Assembly: GCA_001599755.1 (NCBI GenBank)
Contig: BCHX01000007.1
Span: 2,418,001-2,482,000 of the forward strand
Source of the DNA: Gliomastix tumulicola
Lineage: Eukaryota > Ascomycota > Sordariomycetes > Hypocreales > Bionectriaceae
DNA length: 64,000 nt
Reading direction: 5' to 3'
The translations under genes and the position numbers were made by a program. This document shows positions 31,918 through 43,025 of the stretch, piece after piece. The notes under the pieces were generated by a model, which did no database searches, was not told the origin of the DNA, and saw only the letters and a list, made by a program, of their open reading frames with translations. Position 1 is the first letter of the stretch. The number at the start of each line of letters is the position of its first letter.

Positions 31918-32613
31918 TTAGAGAGATATCAGAATGGACACGGCGCCCATCAGAGCAGCACCAAAGAGGGATGCCTGAGCCCTTCCGCTAGCACCAGACC
32001 GACGCTTGGGGTTCAGGTCTTTAATGCACTGATCAGCACACTTGTCCGCCTCGCCATCCCCGGACCCGTCACTGATACGCGACTCGTCGCCCGTGTAGTA
32101 CTTGTCCTGACAGTTTCTCACACAGCTCAACGCCCAGCAGGACACCAGATTCTCGTCGCCGATGACCCAGCCGTCCAGCTCCCTCTGGATCCAAGTCCCG
32201 TTCCCTCCTCCCACGATCCGCGTGTAGCCGCTGTAGTCGTAGCCATTCACGCGCTGCGGGTTCCGGTCGTAGACGAGACCCGTCGATATCTGCACGCGCG
32301 TGTTGTCCGGCACCACGTCGGCAGGGACGTAGATGGAGATGTCGTGCTTGTCGAGGTCTACGGCATCGGCCAGCCAGCAGATCGGGCCCAGACCCCAGCC
32401 GGGCGGCTCTACGGCCAGGAAGACGCGGTAGGCGTGGAACCGCTGGCGGAGCTCCGAGTCTGGCTCAACTCTCTGGTCGATGCTGATATCCGTGGGCGTA
32501 TTCACGGTGATGTTGTCGGGGATGGTGTAGCCCGTGGAAGCCTGGACGCGGGTCGCACATCCCAGCGCCAGGAGGACGGCTGTCAGCCGGAGGAAGAGAG
32601 AGCGTGTTGTCAT
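31918..32613 (-). CDS. Secreted, probably GPI-anchored protein of unknown function
   Basis: Single exon, 231 residues. A clear signal peptide (FLRLTAVLLALGCATRVQA) and a C-terminal hydrophobic tail (ASLFGAALMGAVSILISL) preceded by small residues indicate a GPI-anchored wall or membrane protein. The mature part has a pattern of about seven cysteines (ICWLAD, SCWALSCVRNC, KCADQC) and one N-x-T near WI. It lies between the two nucleoside-phosphorylase/NLR loci. No family assigned. Confidence 0.75.
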   Translation of the reverse strand: MTTRSLFLRLTAVLLALGCATRVQASTGYTIPDNITVNTPTDISIDQRVEPDSELRQRFHAYRVFLAVEPPGWGLGPICWLADAVDLDKHDISIYVPADVVPDNTRVQISTGLVYDRNPQRVNGYDYSGYTRIVGGGNGTWIQRELDGWVIGDENLVSCWALSCVRNCQDKYYTGDESRISDGSGDGEADKCADQCIKDLNPKRRSGASGRAQASLFGAALMGAVSILISL

Positions 32614-33237
32614 CGCATATTGAGGAGAGCAGCGCCTGGGGGAGATGCTGAGGTTTAAAGGGGGATCGTGAGCAGTGAGGATATCACGGGTTTAATTTGC
32701 CACGATTTTGAGACGCACCCTGGCCTGGAAAATTTGACGGCACCCTGGAAGAATTAACTAGGCCTTGATATCTCCGTAAATTCATGCTGTCAAACGGCGG
32801 ATCACTCCACCCCTCTAACTCCTGAGGGTCGAGGAATAACAGGAGAGCAGACATCACCATCGCCACCCGAGTCTAGAGCTTCATACCAAGGATGTGATGC
32901 TCCTAAGCTGCCATGCCACAAACGTAAATCCACCCCAACGGAGAAATGCATGCGCCACCTATTGCAGAATCATCTGCCAATCGCGGATGGTCTCTCTGCA
33001 TCTAACCGCCCTGTGGATCGTCTTGGAGGCCATGATGGACCAGGAGGGTGGCTTCTCGGCGCTTAAACATGCGACAACACAGCTCAGTCGTCCTTGGCGC
33101 GTAGTCCCGTCAATATGGTTCATGGGACAGAGCAGCGCTTGTTCAGCCCTCACAGTACCCTCAATCTTCCCTTCAGAACCAACAGTTAGTCCAGCCCAGC
33201 AATACCGGACGCCAAACCCTGTCTTGCTTCCAACACT
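32614..33237. other. Divergent promoter region
   Basis: 624 bases between the GPI-type gene and the phosphorylase/ARC gene. No gene or repeat recognised. Confidence 0.45.
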
Positions 33238-34672
33238 ATGGGTCTTCGTCGCCCGTTTGGTCGACACCAGTTTGAAGTCGTGATCATATGCGCCCTCCCG
33301 CTTGAAGCTGACGCTGTGAGGGGCCTCTTTGACAATTGCTGGGACGACGAAGGCCCTCCCTTTGGCAAAGCCCCCGGAGACGCCAACGCCTACACGACCG
33401 GCTCTATGGGACGGTGCCATGTCGTCCTCGTCCATACGCCAGGCATCGGCAAAGTCAACGCTGCCGTCGCAAGCCAGTGTCGAGCCACCTTCCCGGGCAT
33501 CAAGCTTGCGATCGTGGCAGGTATCGCCGGTGCGGTCCCCTTGACGCCCAGGGGGGCAGAAATCGTCCTCGGCGACGTCCTCATCAGCACGGGCATCGTG
33601 GAGTACGACTACGGCCGGCGGTTCCCTGACAGCTTCGAGCGCAGAACCACACCTCATGACGTGCTGGGCCGGCCGGGTGGAGAGCTCCGTGCCTTGCTGA
33701 GAAAGTTGGAAGCGTTGCACCCCCGGCGGAAGATGCAGAAACAGCTCCTTCGATACCTCGAGGAGCTCAGGGACGAGCCAGAGCTGGAGGCCGAGTACCC
33801 GGGCATCACGCACGACCGTCTGTTTGAACCGATGTATCGCCACCTCGTGGATGGGCAGAAATGCCAGGACTGCGGGTGCGATGGAGAGCTAGTGATGCGG
33901 CGACGTCTCGCTGAGGAGCAACCTCAGCCACACGTACACTTCGGGCTAGTCGGCTCGGATGATGCGGTGATGAAGTCTGCACAGCATCGCGACGCTATCT
34001 CTCAGCGGGAAGGCATCATTGGCTTTGAGATGGAGGCTGTTGGGGTCTGGGACACGTTCCCCTGTGTGGTCATCAAAGGCGCTTGTGACTATGCCGACAG
34101 CCACAAGATGAAGAACTGGCAGCGATACGCAGCCGCAACGGCAGCAGCATGCACCAAGGCTTTCCTCAATGAATGGACACCCACTGCAGGTATGTATATC
34201 CTAGTCGTTATAGTTACAGGGCGCAGCGCGTGTCAAAAGCTACAAAGGGTAGAAGTATGGACTCAGTGAGTCAGTCCCAAGACTTATCATGTAGAGCCTC
34301 AGAGCCATACACATCTCCTCGATTCACATGGCATACTTCTCTTACGGCTAGCATAGAATTCCACGTTCATCCACTGACTCTCCTAATCTAGCATACCAAC
34401 CGGCACCCAGCCAAAGCAGAGAAGTACCAGATGAACTGCGTTACACGAGCATCCAAGAAGCCGACGCGGGTCCCCTTGATTTCGCCATCTTAACGTCTCG
34501 TATCGAACACTTGCGTCAAGGTCTAACCCAGGCTGCGGCATTCATCCAAGAAACCAACATAACGCTTGACAAATATATAAGGCTATTAGATCGGAGGGAT
34601 ACAAACAGCGCTTATCTTCTTGACAAGACGTCTAGCGGAGATCAACAAGATAAAGACCTGAAAGATTTATGA
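33238..34672 (+). CDS. Nucleoside-phosphorylase-like protein spliced to an NLR ARC fragment
   Basis: Exon 1 (33238-34189) encodes a purine/uridine-phosphorylase superfamily domain of the NLR-associated type: VVIICALPLEADAVRGLFDN, GIAGAVPLTPRGAEIVLGDV, GIIGFEMEAVGVWD, KGACDYADSHKMKNWQRYAA. A 202-nt intron (donor GTATGT at 34190, acceptor ATCTAG ending at 34391) leads in correct phase to exon 2 (34392-34672), giving 410 residues. Exon 2 contains RIEHLRQGLTQAAAFIQETN and DKYIRLLDRRDTNSAYLLDK, which match the ARC region of fungal NB-ARC proteins; the P-loop NTPase between head and ARC is absent. Exon 2 is richer in A+T than exon 1. Without the exon-2 join the protein ends shortly after the donor, at 34269. 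Either a degenerate NLR or a new head-only protein with a helical tail. Confidence 0.75.
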
Positions 34673-34887
34673 AATGATGAGACACACGGCATATAACGCC
34701 TACGAGATGTCACTAGCAATTTAAGAGAAAGGGAAAACATCGCGGAAGCAGCTTAGCGTCGAGAATTGCTCACTTTTCAATTAATCACGATCATGAATGA
34801 TACCTCCTGACAGACCCAACGCCATCAAAGCCACTTTTCACCCCATCCCTTCGCAATCGCCGCCTCGATTTCAATCAACTCATTTTA

Positions 34888-37017
34888 TTATCCAATAATG
34901 ACACAAGACGGTCCGTCGGTAGCCAATGCCGCCTTTATGGAGCATTCCAAGCAAGCACGGAGCTGCAGCACTTGCGTCTTGTGGCCGCTGCTCACCGCAC
35001 TAGAGACCAGCAGCTGTTCCAACTTGTTTCCCTGAAGAGCAAACACAGCCTTCTTCATCCCGGGCAGATGGCTGACTGAATCCGAAACGAACCCTGACAC
35101 GGACAGCGCTTCACCCTCAGAGACCTGGTAAGGAGTGTTGGGGCCGTGGCCGCACTCCGGTGCCTTGACTCCAAACAGGAGACGATGCATCCCCTCCTCC
35201 ATCAGGACCTTCTTGTAAGATGAACCAGTCCCGATCTCGGTGTCAACAATAATCGCATTTTCAGCAATCCGAGTGAGAAACCGAACATTGATCTCTGACG
35301 GAGCATAATGAGGTTTGAGAGTTGAGCCAGCAGCAAGGGCAGTTCCAGATGGCTGCTGGACAGGTCGTTCGAGGAATCCAGTGCTCTCGGTCTGGAGAAT
35401 CATGGGTCGAAGGACGCCGTTCAACGAGGGCCTACCACTTTGAAGCGTGAGGAAGCGTCCGATCTCATCGAAGCAATCCTTGTCCAAGATCCCCGTGTAG
35501 CTGACCGTGTATGATCCAGTAGATAGACCGACCACTTCCGCGCCCGCACTGCGCTCCTCGACCGCACTGTCCACCCAGCCACTACCAGACACGAGGTGTA
35601 TGATATGCAGCAAGATGTGATCAAATCTCATATCGCCGACTCTGTCATTCCGGGTGACGTGTCGTGACCAGGTTGTGACATGGCTGCCGGTCAGGACTGA
35701 GCCTTGCATCCGGACCTGGGCGGGATCGAACTGGCAGAACATCAACGCCAACGCTGAGCAGGCAAATCCGAGAATAATGCCTCCGACCCGGCCGCAGAAG
35801 CAACGCTTAGTGGTGTCGGTTCCACAGTTGAGGACTTCGCTGGGCGACCTGTCACGGTGGTGATCACAATGCGAAGTCAGAATATCCCAATCTGACGCTG
35901 CCACATGATCAAGTCCCGTAGTCCTGAGGTAAGGACCGATGTCGTCCTCGATCTCCGTCAAGGGTGCGACGGTTGAGGCATCAATCTTGCTCAAAGCATC
36001 CTCGGAGATTCCGATGACCTTCAAGACCTTGTCAAGGGTCTTGCGAGTCACAAGACCGTGGCCGGCGGTGACCTTCGATAGCTTGGCCAGGGCTTCCCGG
36101 GAAATAGAGCGCTGGACCATCGACAGGTACTCAGGAGACAAGTCGCCGTCTTGGAGAAGCAGAGCCTCGAGGGCGTCACCGAGTAGGTAATCAATCTCGA
36201 TGCGCTTTGGGCCATTTCTTGGCGGTGGCGGTGAGTTGATGATGGTGGGGGCTGGCTTGGTCGTTGAAGGGCTCGTCGCGAGCTGGAACACCACTCTTCC
36301 ACGATCTCCAGTGCTGGACCAGACCTGGACGTCTCCAAGGTGGACTTCAGTAGACATGCCGAGGACGTGACTCGCAAATGCGGCCAGCCACGACCCTCGG
36401 AACCTAGTCTCGAGGTAGATGGACTCGTCTCGCTCCTGGGCGGTCAAGAGATGCTTGATGGCGGCCGCCCAAGCCGAATCAGTGCCCAGAGACTCCAGGC
36501 GTGACCGGTCAGCATCCACGTTTCCGTTGTGGCGGGCGATCATGCGCAGGCCAGCCGTGTTGATGTCCTCCAAGACTAGGGAGAACCCCAGGTCGTAGAC
36601 AAAGGGAGCCAAGTAGGAGACCAGCTGCTGCAGCACACACACATTGGGCAGGCTATCAGCTTCGGCGCCCGAGAGGGCTAGGAGCTCAGACAGACATTGT
36701 GCGGCCGACGATGGCGATGTGCCCGTGGCCAGAGCTCCAATCAGCAGCAGAGCATTGGTGCCAGCCTCTGTCTTGGTCAGGTCGACGGCGACAGTCGAGT
36801 GGCCCCAGCCAATGGACAGCGATTTAGCCAGAGCAGACTCAACACCACCGCGGGACGCAATGTGATCGTGGACGGAGCTCCCTAAAGAGGGCCGGAGGGA
36901 AATCTGCTTCCCAAGCCAGATGGAGACCGCCACGGCGTAGAAGTCGACGCTGCCGTCACTCAGGGCCTTGAGGGCCTTGCCATTGAGCAGGTCGGAAAGG
37001 GAGGCCGTGTCGATCAT
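34888..37017 (-). CDS. Unrecognised protein with one membrane segment, 709 residues
   Basis: Single exon of 2,130 bases. The N-terminal half is helical and Leu/Ala-rich (VAVSIWLGKQISLRPSLG, LLLIGALATGTSPSSAAQCL). A Pro-rich linker near residue 265 (INSPPPPRNGPKR) precedes an acidic domain, then a hydrophobic segment near 440-460 (GGIILGFACSALALMFCQF) and a 250-residue C-terminal part. Codon use is that of an expressed gene and there is no internal stop. Orphan proteins of this kind are common in large ascomycete genomes; I cannot name a family or activity. Confidence 0.75.
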   Translation of the reverse strand: MIDTASLSDLLNGKALKALSDGSVDFYAVAVSIWLGKQISLRPSLGSSVHDHIASRGGVESALAKSLSIGWGHSTVAVDLTKTEAGTNALLLIGALATGTSPSSAAQCLSELLALSGAEADSLPNVCVLQQLVSYLAPFVYDLGFSLVLEDINTAGLRMIARHNGNVDADRSRLESLGTDSAWAAAIKHLLTAQERDESIYLETRFRGSWLAAFASHVLGMSTEVHLGDVQVWSSTGDRGRVVFQLATSPSTTKPAPTIINSPPPPRNGPKRIEIDYLLGDALEALLLQDGDLSPEYLSMVQRSISREALAKLSKVTAGHGLVTRKTLDKVLKVIGISEDALSKIDASTVAPLTEIEDDIGPYLRTTGLDHVAASDWDILTSHCDHHRDRSPSEVLNCGTDTTKRCFCGRVGGIILGFACSALALMFCQFDPAQVRMQGSVLTGSHVTTWSRHVTRNDRVGDMRFDHILLHIIHLVSGSGWVDSAVEERSAGAEVVGLSTGSYTVSYTGILDKDCFDEIGRFLTLQSGRPSLNGVLRPMILQTESTGFLERPVQQPSGTALAAGSTLKPHYAPSEINVRFLTRIAENAIIVDTEIGTGSSYKKVLMEEGMHRLLFGVKAPECGHGPNTPYQVSEGEALSVSGFVSDSVSHLPGMKKAVFALQGNKLEQLLVSSAVSSGHKTQVLQLRACLECSIKAALATDGPSCVIIG

Positions 37018-39975
37018 TCCGGCCAGTGACTTGGAGTCAATTGATATCAGAAGGGTATTGTCAGACGAGTAGCTGCAGGTACAGGTGCTGGTGGTGTGAA
37101 AATTTCCTGACCGACCAATGCCACCTCGGTGGAAATGCAGGGATTTTTTTTAGTGGTGGTGTGACACTGAAAGCTGAGGGAGGGGCAAAAGAGTCAAAGT
37201 CGACGTGCATTGCAGTGACGTCAAATTGAGTGAGTCATCATCAGTGTCTGCTTTCCTACTACCCTGTACCAGGAGGGCGTGGCACCAAATTCCGCTCTTT
37301 AGCTGAAACACAGGCCTTCATCTTCATCGCTGTTCTTTCACTGATCAAAGAATACAGGGCTCCGAACAAAGCAACTTGGCGATTCACGAATGGGTAGCTG
37401 ATTGTCGGATGCAGGGACTTTGGCACCGATTGTTCTGCAGGCACAGGCGACACACCCTCGCTGAGTCCACTAAATCTAGCCCGACGTCGGACCCCTTCAA
37501 TTCGAGATCGCATGGGCGGGTCCTGTCAAACCTGTTGAGCTCAGAAAGTGGACGAAGCCGGGCAAAACGAGGGCGATGGAAGGGCAGGTCGGAGATGGGC
37601 TACCTCCTGCGAGTGCCTCGTCGGTGCTGGCATTGGGCATACGGACGTTCCGAGTGCCCTATACTCCACAAAGCTACAAAGCCTCCTGGGCGTGCAGATA
37701 TCGGGTCGTGAGCACTGCTAGGAGCACGTAGGTCGCTTGACGCCTGCTCTACGGGTGAATGCTACGACCTGGCCTGGTCATGCCTACGGAATCGCAATAC
37801 GCAAAGGCAGTTTGTGAAGGCGACGCATACTCCAGCTACCCAAGCCCGTAGCACAATCCTCCAGGTCTAGCAAGACTACAACGAAGTCTTTCCACAATGA
37901 CGGGCCATTTGGAAGACTGGAAGCTTCATCTGCGTGTCGAGGCCCTGAGCAGTGCTACACAGCTTGCTTGCCAGCTCTGCCTGTTTGCCCTGTATTTATT
38001 GTCTGTGTTGGGATGTATTCAGTTGTTCGCTCGGAGGAAGGTACAATGTCGGACGTCCTTTGGGGTGTTGACTGGTCCAGGGGCGGCCGCCACGGGGTGT
38101 GACTTGGCGTGAGTTGACGATGGAAAGCGGTCGGTCGCAAAATCGATGGAGGATCATCTACCAAGAGGCCTTGCTGTAGGCGCCAGCCAAACTGGAGATT
38201 GGGCTCGCCAGACATGGCGAAGCTGATCGTCCGGCTGGACAGTAATCGGATCGAGACCAGAGCCATCGTTTCTTGGACGATGGACGGACTCGAAGGATCA
38301 CAGATGGCGTCTTAGCTGATGCGGAGGCATTGTAGGACCGAGACGTGGGGGAGCGGATTTCGTGTATATTCGTGCGGTATTCGTGTGGTATGGTTGGATA
38401 CAGGGCGACTTGGATCGGAGAGGAATTGGTGAGCTGGAATGTTCATGTTCCAGCGGATCTGGCTAGAAGGGTGGGTGACCCGGATTATCAATGAGCCGAA
38501 GGCACCCGATCCAGAAGAAGACAAAAAGAGCGCTGAATTGAACACCCCTAATATCTAGACTCATGAATGGCTTTTAATGTCCCCTAATTTCTACCACGAC
38601 TTCGACACTCTCCACTAACCTTCAGCCTTCGATGAGCAGTCCTGTGGCAGAGGAACGACTGCACATCGCACTCGCGCGCTGCCTAGTCTAAGTTTTACGT
38701 CACTCACTGTATGGTCAGCTGCGATGGCATGTATACTCATGAGGCGAGCAGCGTTCCGCTTGGATGAAACCCCGGGGACTGGCTGCAACAGTTGCCTCAC
38801 TCCGTCACATGCTTCCAGGTCACCATGGCAAAGCTGAGGATGTGCGAGACAAATGGCGACCACGCTGACAAGGACTTTGGTCGACCTTGAGTCATCGCCG
38901 CGAACCTTAAGGCATGCAAGGGAGATCTTCCCGAGTGGGAGAGGGAGCCGGCCATGTAAGCGAGGCTGTTTGGTTTGAAGGCAAAGGAGCGACTCCCTGC
39001 CGCTGTCATGCAGGCTTCTTGGCTGCTGGCTGATAGATATGTCTTGGGATGTGCGACAGGTCTGACAATCGCCGTCGTTGAGTGGCCAGCGTCATTGTGA
39101 GGATGGCTGGCGGCGTGGGATACGAGGTATGTTTCTGGTTTCAGGTTGGACTGGCTCGAGGAGACGAAAGGGAAAGAGGCAACTGTCACTTTTTGAATAG
39201 CCTCGAGTAGGACCGAATACAAGTGACTGCATATGGCAATCTCCATGCTTTCGAATATGACTGCCTAAATCGATGGACCAGATCTAAGGCATCTACGTCG
39301 CAGCACTACCTCGACAAGCTTAAATACTGCTGGCTACTGTCTGAGGGGGATGGTTTGATGTCTTGAAGAAGATCCACGAACGGCGATCCCACCCCCGCCT
39401 ATTTCGAAGCGACTGGGCAAAACGAATGTGACTCATCCGTATTGAATAGCCTGCCTGGGTTAAGCAAAGGCCACAAGCCCCCCTCACCCCCCTCCCCATG
39501 TCTCAACGAAGAGAAAGAAATCCCGCATGAGCGACATGACGCAGAACTAAGAAACCGGTGTGGCTTTTTTACGTGGGGTTTGTTGACATGTGAAGTCTGA
39601 ATACGAGGGGAAGTCTTGAAGGGAGAGGGGGGGAGGTGACATACATGTCTCAGCCTTGTTTTGAACGGAGACGGGATGATTTGGCAGAGCAAAAGGCGTA
39701 GATCCTTCACGTCGGTCGTGCTGAAAGGCAAACCTAAGACACTTTCTTACGCAATGTTCCGGGTAATGTCAAGAGACATCAGGAAGAAGCAATAGAGGAG
39801 AAAAGCAAAGACCAGTAGAGTAAGTAGCAAGCTTGCTGAGTGGCCCAAGGATAAAGAGAGCGACAGCATCCGCTTCAAGGGCCTAAATGGCTCGATATAA
39901 ACATCATCTCCTGATAGTAGCTGTCTTCATCCCCTACAATTTCAACGCAGCTCCTCACTTTTCCCCATTCGAAAC
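37018..39975. other. Gene-poor region
   Basis: About 3 kb. The longest open frames (for example 38797-39246 minus, 149 codons) have no motif or protein-like composition. A 71-codon frame at 37897 starts at an ATG with A at -3 and has a hydrophobic middle, but is too weak to call. T-runs near 37143 and 39564 noted. Confidence 0.45.
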
Positions 39976-40261
39976 ATGCCTTGTCTCGACTGTAAATGCC
40001 ATGGCCCAAGGCCAACAGGCAGGTACCTCTACCCATTCTTTTTTCCCCCCTACCAACCGTCTGTCTACCGTTGGGTTGTACTAAGTGATAAAATACAACA
40101 GCCAGGGCAGTGCGGGCTCTATAGACTTGGGTCCCAGCCAGGGAAACAGCTCTTCAGCCACGCAGGGCCAGTCTACCGCCAACGGGACGCCATCGACCTC
40201 GGGAGCAGACTCATCCGCGACGTCTGAATCCCTTCGTGGTTTTGGCTCACAATTTTCCTGA
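39976..40261 (+). CDS. Possible tiny two-exon protein with CxxCxC start, 68 residues
   Basis: Not a single open frame: exon 39976-40022 (MPCLDCKCHGPRPTG, ATG with A at -3) joins exon 40102-40261 through a 79-nt intron (donor GTACCT, branch-like TACTAAG, acceptor ACAACAG). The result is a Ser/Gly/Asn-rich tail (GSIDLGPSQGNSSSATQGQ) ending GFGSQFS at a TGA. Phase matches and the tail composition is strongly protein-like. The CxxCxC cluster suggests metal or lipid attachment, but this is a guess. It could be chance; transcript evidence is absent. Confidence 0.4.
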
Positions 40262-40620
40262 ATGAAGGGAATAATCTTGGAATGAAGGTAGAAGCGGAGC
40301 GTTGAAGACATGGGAACAGGAAGGCCTGGTGCTAGGAACCTGTCAAAGCAAGTCGAATGCTGAGGACCTTCAGAAGACTGTTGCCTCTGGTAGGCGCCTA
40401 GAGAACCAAGTCTCGCGCTGAGTGACGCTGCGCGTCTTCATACCGGAATGGCATATCGATAATTTGATCTCAGTTTTGTTTCATCGTTCTCATGAGCTTT
40501 TGATATCACGTTTGGTATTTGGCTACTTGCGTATTGTTGGAATCTATTACATATAAAAGCTGACCGTAAGACACGCCCACGGCTGACAGCCCTTCTTTCC
40601 CTTTCGGGGAGGAGGAGGCA
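40262..40620. other. Intergenic region
   Basis: 359 bases between the possible tiny gene and the 3' end of the monooxygenase gene; nothing recognised. Confidence 0.4.
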
Positions 40621-43025
40621 TTAATGCTTCGCCTTCCCATTGGTTGCATGGCCATTGGCCTGCTGCACCTTGTTAAGTGTCGACAGCCCAGAGATGACGC
40701 GCTCCCTCCAACCCCAAAGACCCAGCCACGTCGCTCCAGGCCCGATCAGCACATGGCTAGCGAAGACCGAGAAGCTGGTCTTGACTGCGGTCGACGTGGT
40801 TACGTACCCGAGACGGCGCAGGTCCCAGACGGCGTAGAGGTTCTGGGCAAACAGCGACCCAGGAATAGCGGTGAAGCTGTTCACGAGACGTGCCGAGAGC
40901 CAGGAGGTAATACCGGAGAGGGACAAGTCACCACCCAGCAGCGTCATAGGCATGGCAGATCCAGTGACAAGGTGTAGCAGAGCTTGGATGAAGACCGCCC
41001 CGGCATATAGACCGTACAGCTGGCGTACGTCGGTGTCTTTGTACCGGTCAAAACGGGTCTCATCCGTGATCTGAGGTCCCTGTCTCCTGAAGAAGGATGC
41101 GATAAAGCCTGTGAGAACCGGGAACAACACAGGTGTCAGCTGGGTCAGGGCCTCGAAGTGCCAGCGGCCCGGTGTGGCTGCAGGAAGCAGAGATGGGAGC
41201 GCCAACGAGACACAGCTGAGGGCTAGAACCACCTCAAGGGCTTTTCCGACACTGGGCTCAATGGATCGTCCTGACGGTCGCTCGACGCACTGCACGCCTC
41301 GGATGAGGGTGTGAATGGGCGCCACCAGCCCGAGGCCCTTGGCAAAGATGCCGAGGCCGTAAGCGCTGGGAAACCCGAGAAGACTGCCCTGATGACCAAC
41401 ACGGTAGCCCTCGACAGTGTAGATCAACATCGGGGCGATGAGCTGAGCAGGAACAGCGTGTGCGGCGAGACCCTGCCTGCCCCAGAACCACATGGCGGCT
41501 CCCATGCCCAGGGCAAAGGCTCCCTTGACGTACTTACCGTCACTCTCACGCAGAGGCCGGGCAGGGAGTTCACAGTCAAAAGGATCGACACGGCCCCGAG
41601 CGGGAATGGGGAGATTTGCGAGTCTGGCGCCGCCGATGAAGCGATCGCCCATCTTCTCGATGAGGTACTCATCGCCCGCTAGCGGGAAGACAACATTCGC
41701 GATGAAGTTGGACAGGAGAGGCCACTCGCAGGCGAAGAGACCCTGCATCTGGGTAGACATGCTGTTGGCCGTCTGCGACCTTGCGCTTCGGGCGGCCTGC
41801 ATGGCCTTGGAGATGGACTCGACCTCTGCAGTGGACAGGCCATCCAGGCCGTTGGCTTGTTGATCTCGGACGGCGAGCAGTGCGTTGACGAACTCGGCGG
41901 CTGATTCGATGGCTCCGTTTCCTCCAGCACCACCGATCGGGTTTGGCTGCGGGCGAATGCAGTCAGCTCATGTCCTTCAATCCAGCAGGAATGTCTGTGC
42001 TTTCTTACCTTATGTGCCGAGTCACCAATGAGAATCATGCGTCCATGGTACCACTTCTTGAAGATGAAATCATGAAGGGAAGTGAGTGTAGATGCGAGAC
42101 GCTTCTCGTAGATCTGCCCAAAGGTGATGGTCTCAGTGATCTTCAAGTGCGCGAACTTCTTCACCATGGCGGCCTCGTCTTCAGCCGTGTACCTCGCGAT
42201 GCCGTCGCCGTACTCGGTCTCGGAGAGCTTGTTGAAGAGGAACCAGTAGCACTTGTTGTCCGGACCCGACGCGGTGAGGAAGCACTGGCCCTGGCCCATT
42301 GTGAAGGTCTCACGCCGCTCAGGCCAGCCCTCAACGTTGGCTGCGATGCCAAAGTTGCACTGGTAGTAGCACGGGACGCGGCTCTCCTCTTCTTGGTCCC
42401 ACTGGCTCGGACCAGCGAGGCGTCTCATCTCCTGTCTGATGGCGCTGCGGATGCCATCGGCGCCGACGATGATGTCTCCTTCGTGTACGACACCATCCGT
42501 CGTCGTAGCACGAATGGCATAGCCCCCAGCTGCATCGTCAAGTTGCTCAACGCTCGATACTTTGCTCCGGCAGAGGATCCTCTCCTTGTGCTGGACCCGA
42601 TCGTACAGAATCTGCAGGAGCTTCTGTCGGTCCAGGAAGAGGACAGGGTACCCATGTCTAGGTTGCCCATGGTCAGACACGAATGGACCCAGAGAAAAGA
42701 TCGAGAAGACTCACCTTCTTTGGAAATGGCCATTCATCTCGGCGGTCCGCAGCAGCGACTTGCCCTCGCGAGTCCTGACCTCCAGGCCGTCGATCCAGCC
42801 GCCGGGATGTGAAGCATCTTGCACGGCCTCGAAGCAGCCAAGCTGATCGAGGATGAGGAAGCCATACGGCACGATGGCAATACTGGCCCCGACGGGAGGG
42901 GCAATCTGGTCATGGGACTCAAGAAGGATGTAGTCAATGTCGAAACGCTCCAGCATAAGAGCGAGCGTGAGGCCCGCGACGCCGCCACCCACAATGACGA
43001 TACGGAAAGGACGTTTAGCCTCCAT
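40621..43025 (-). CDS. FAD-dependent monooxygenase fused to a multi-helix membrane domain
   Basis: Three exons, 43025-42715, 42657-42009 and 41946-40621, 761 residues. Residues 1 to about 440 are a class A flavin monooxygenase of the PaxM/meroterpenoid-epoxidase type: VIVGGGVAGLTLALMLE, GYPVLFLDRQKLLQIL, GADGIRSAIRQEM, LIGDSAHKPNPIGGAGGNGA. The remaining 300 residues hold about eight hydrophobic helices (for example QLIAPMLIYTVEGYR, LYGLYAGAVFIQALLHLV, SVFASHVLIGPGATWLGLWG). In size and topology they recall the membrane terpene cyclases that act after such epoxidases, though I see no motif that proves cyclase activity. A fused enzyme could epoxidise a prenyl chain and cyclise it at the membrane. 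No prenyltransferase, PKS or P450 gene is in the window. Confidence 0.85.

Noticed and set aside
31699..32658. 319-codon plus-strand open frame
   Set aside because: Antisense to the GPI-type protein, which has signal peptide and GPI tail on the minus strand.
32959..33843. 294-codon minus-strand open frame
   Set aside because: Antisense to the phosphorylase gene at 33238; no family features.
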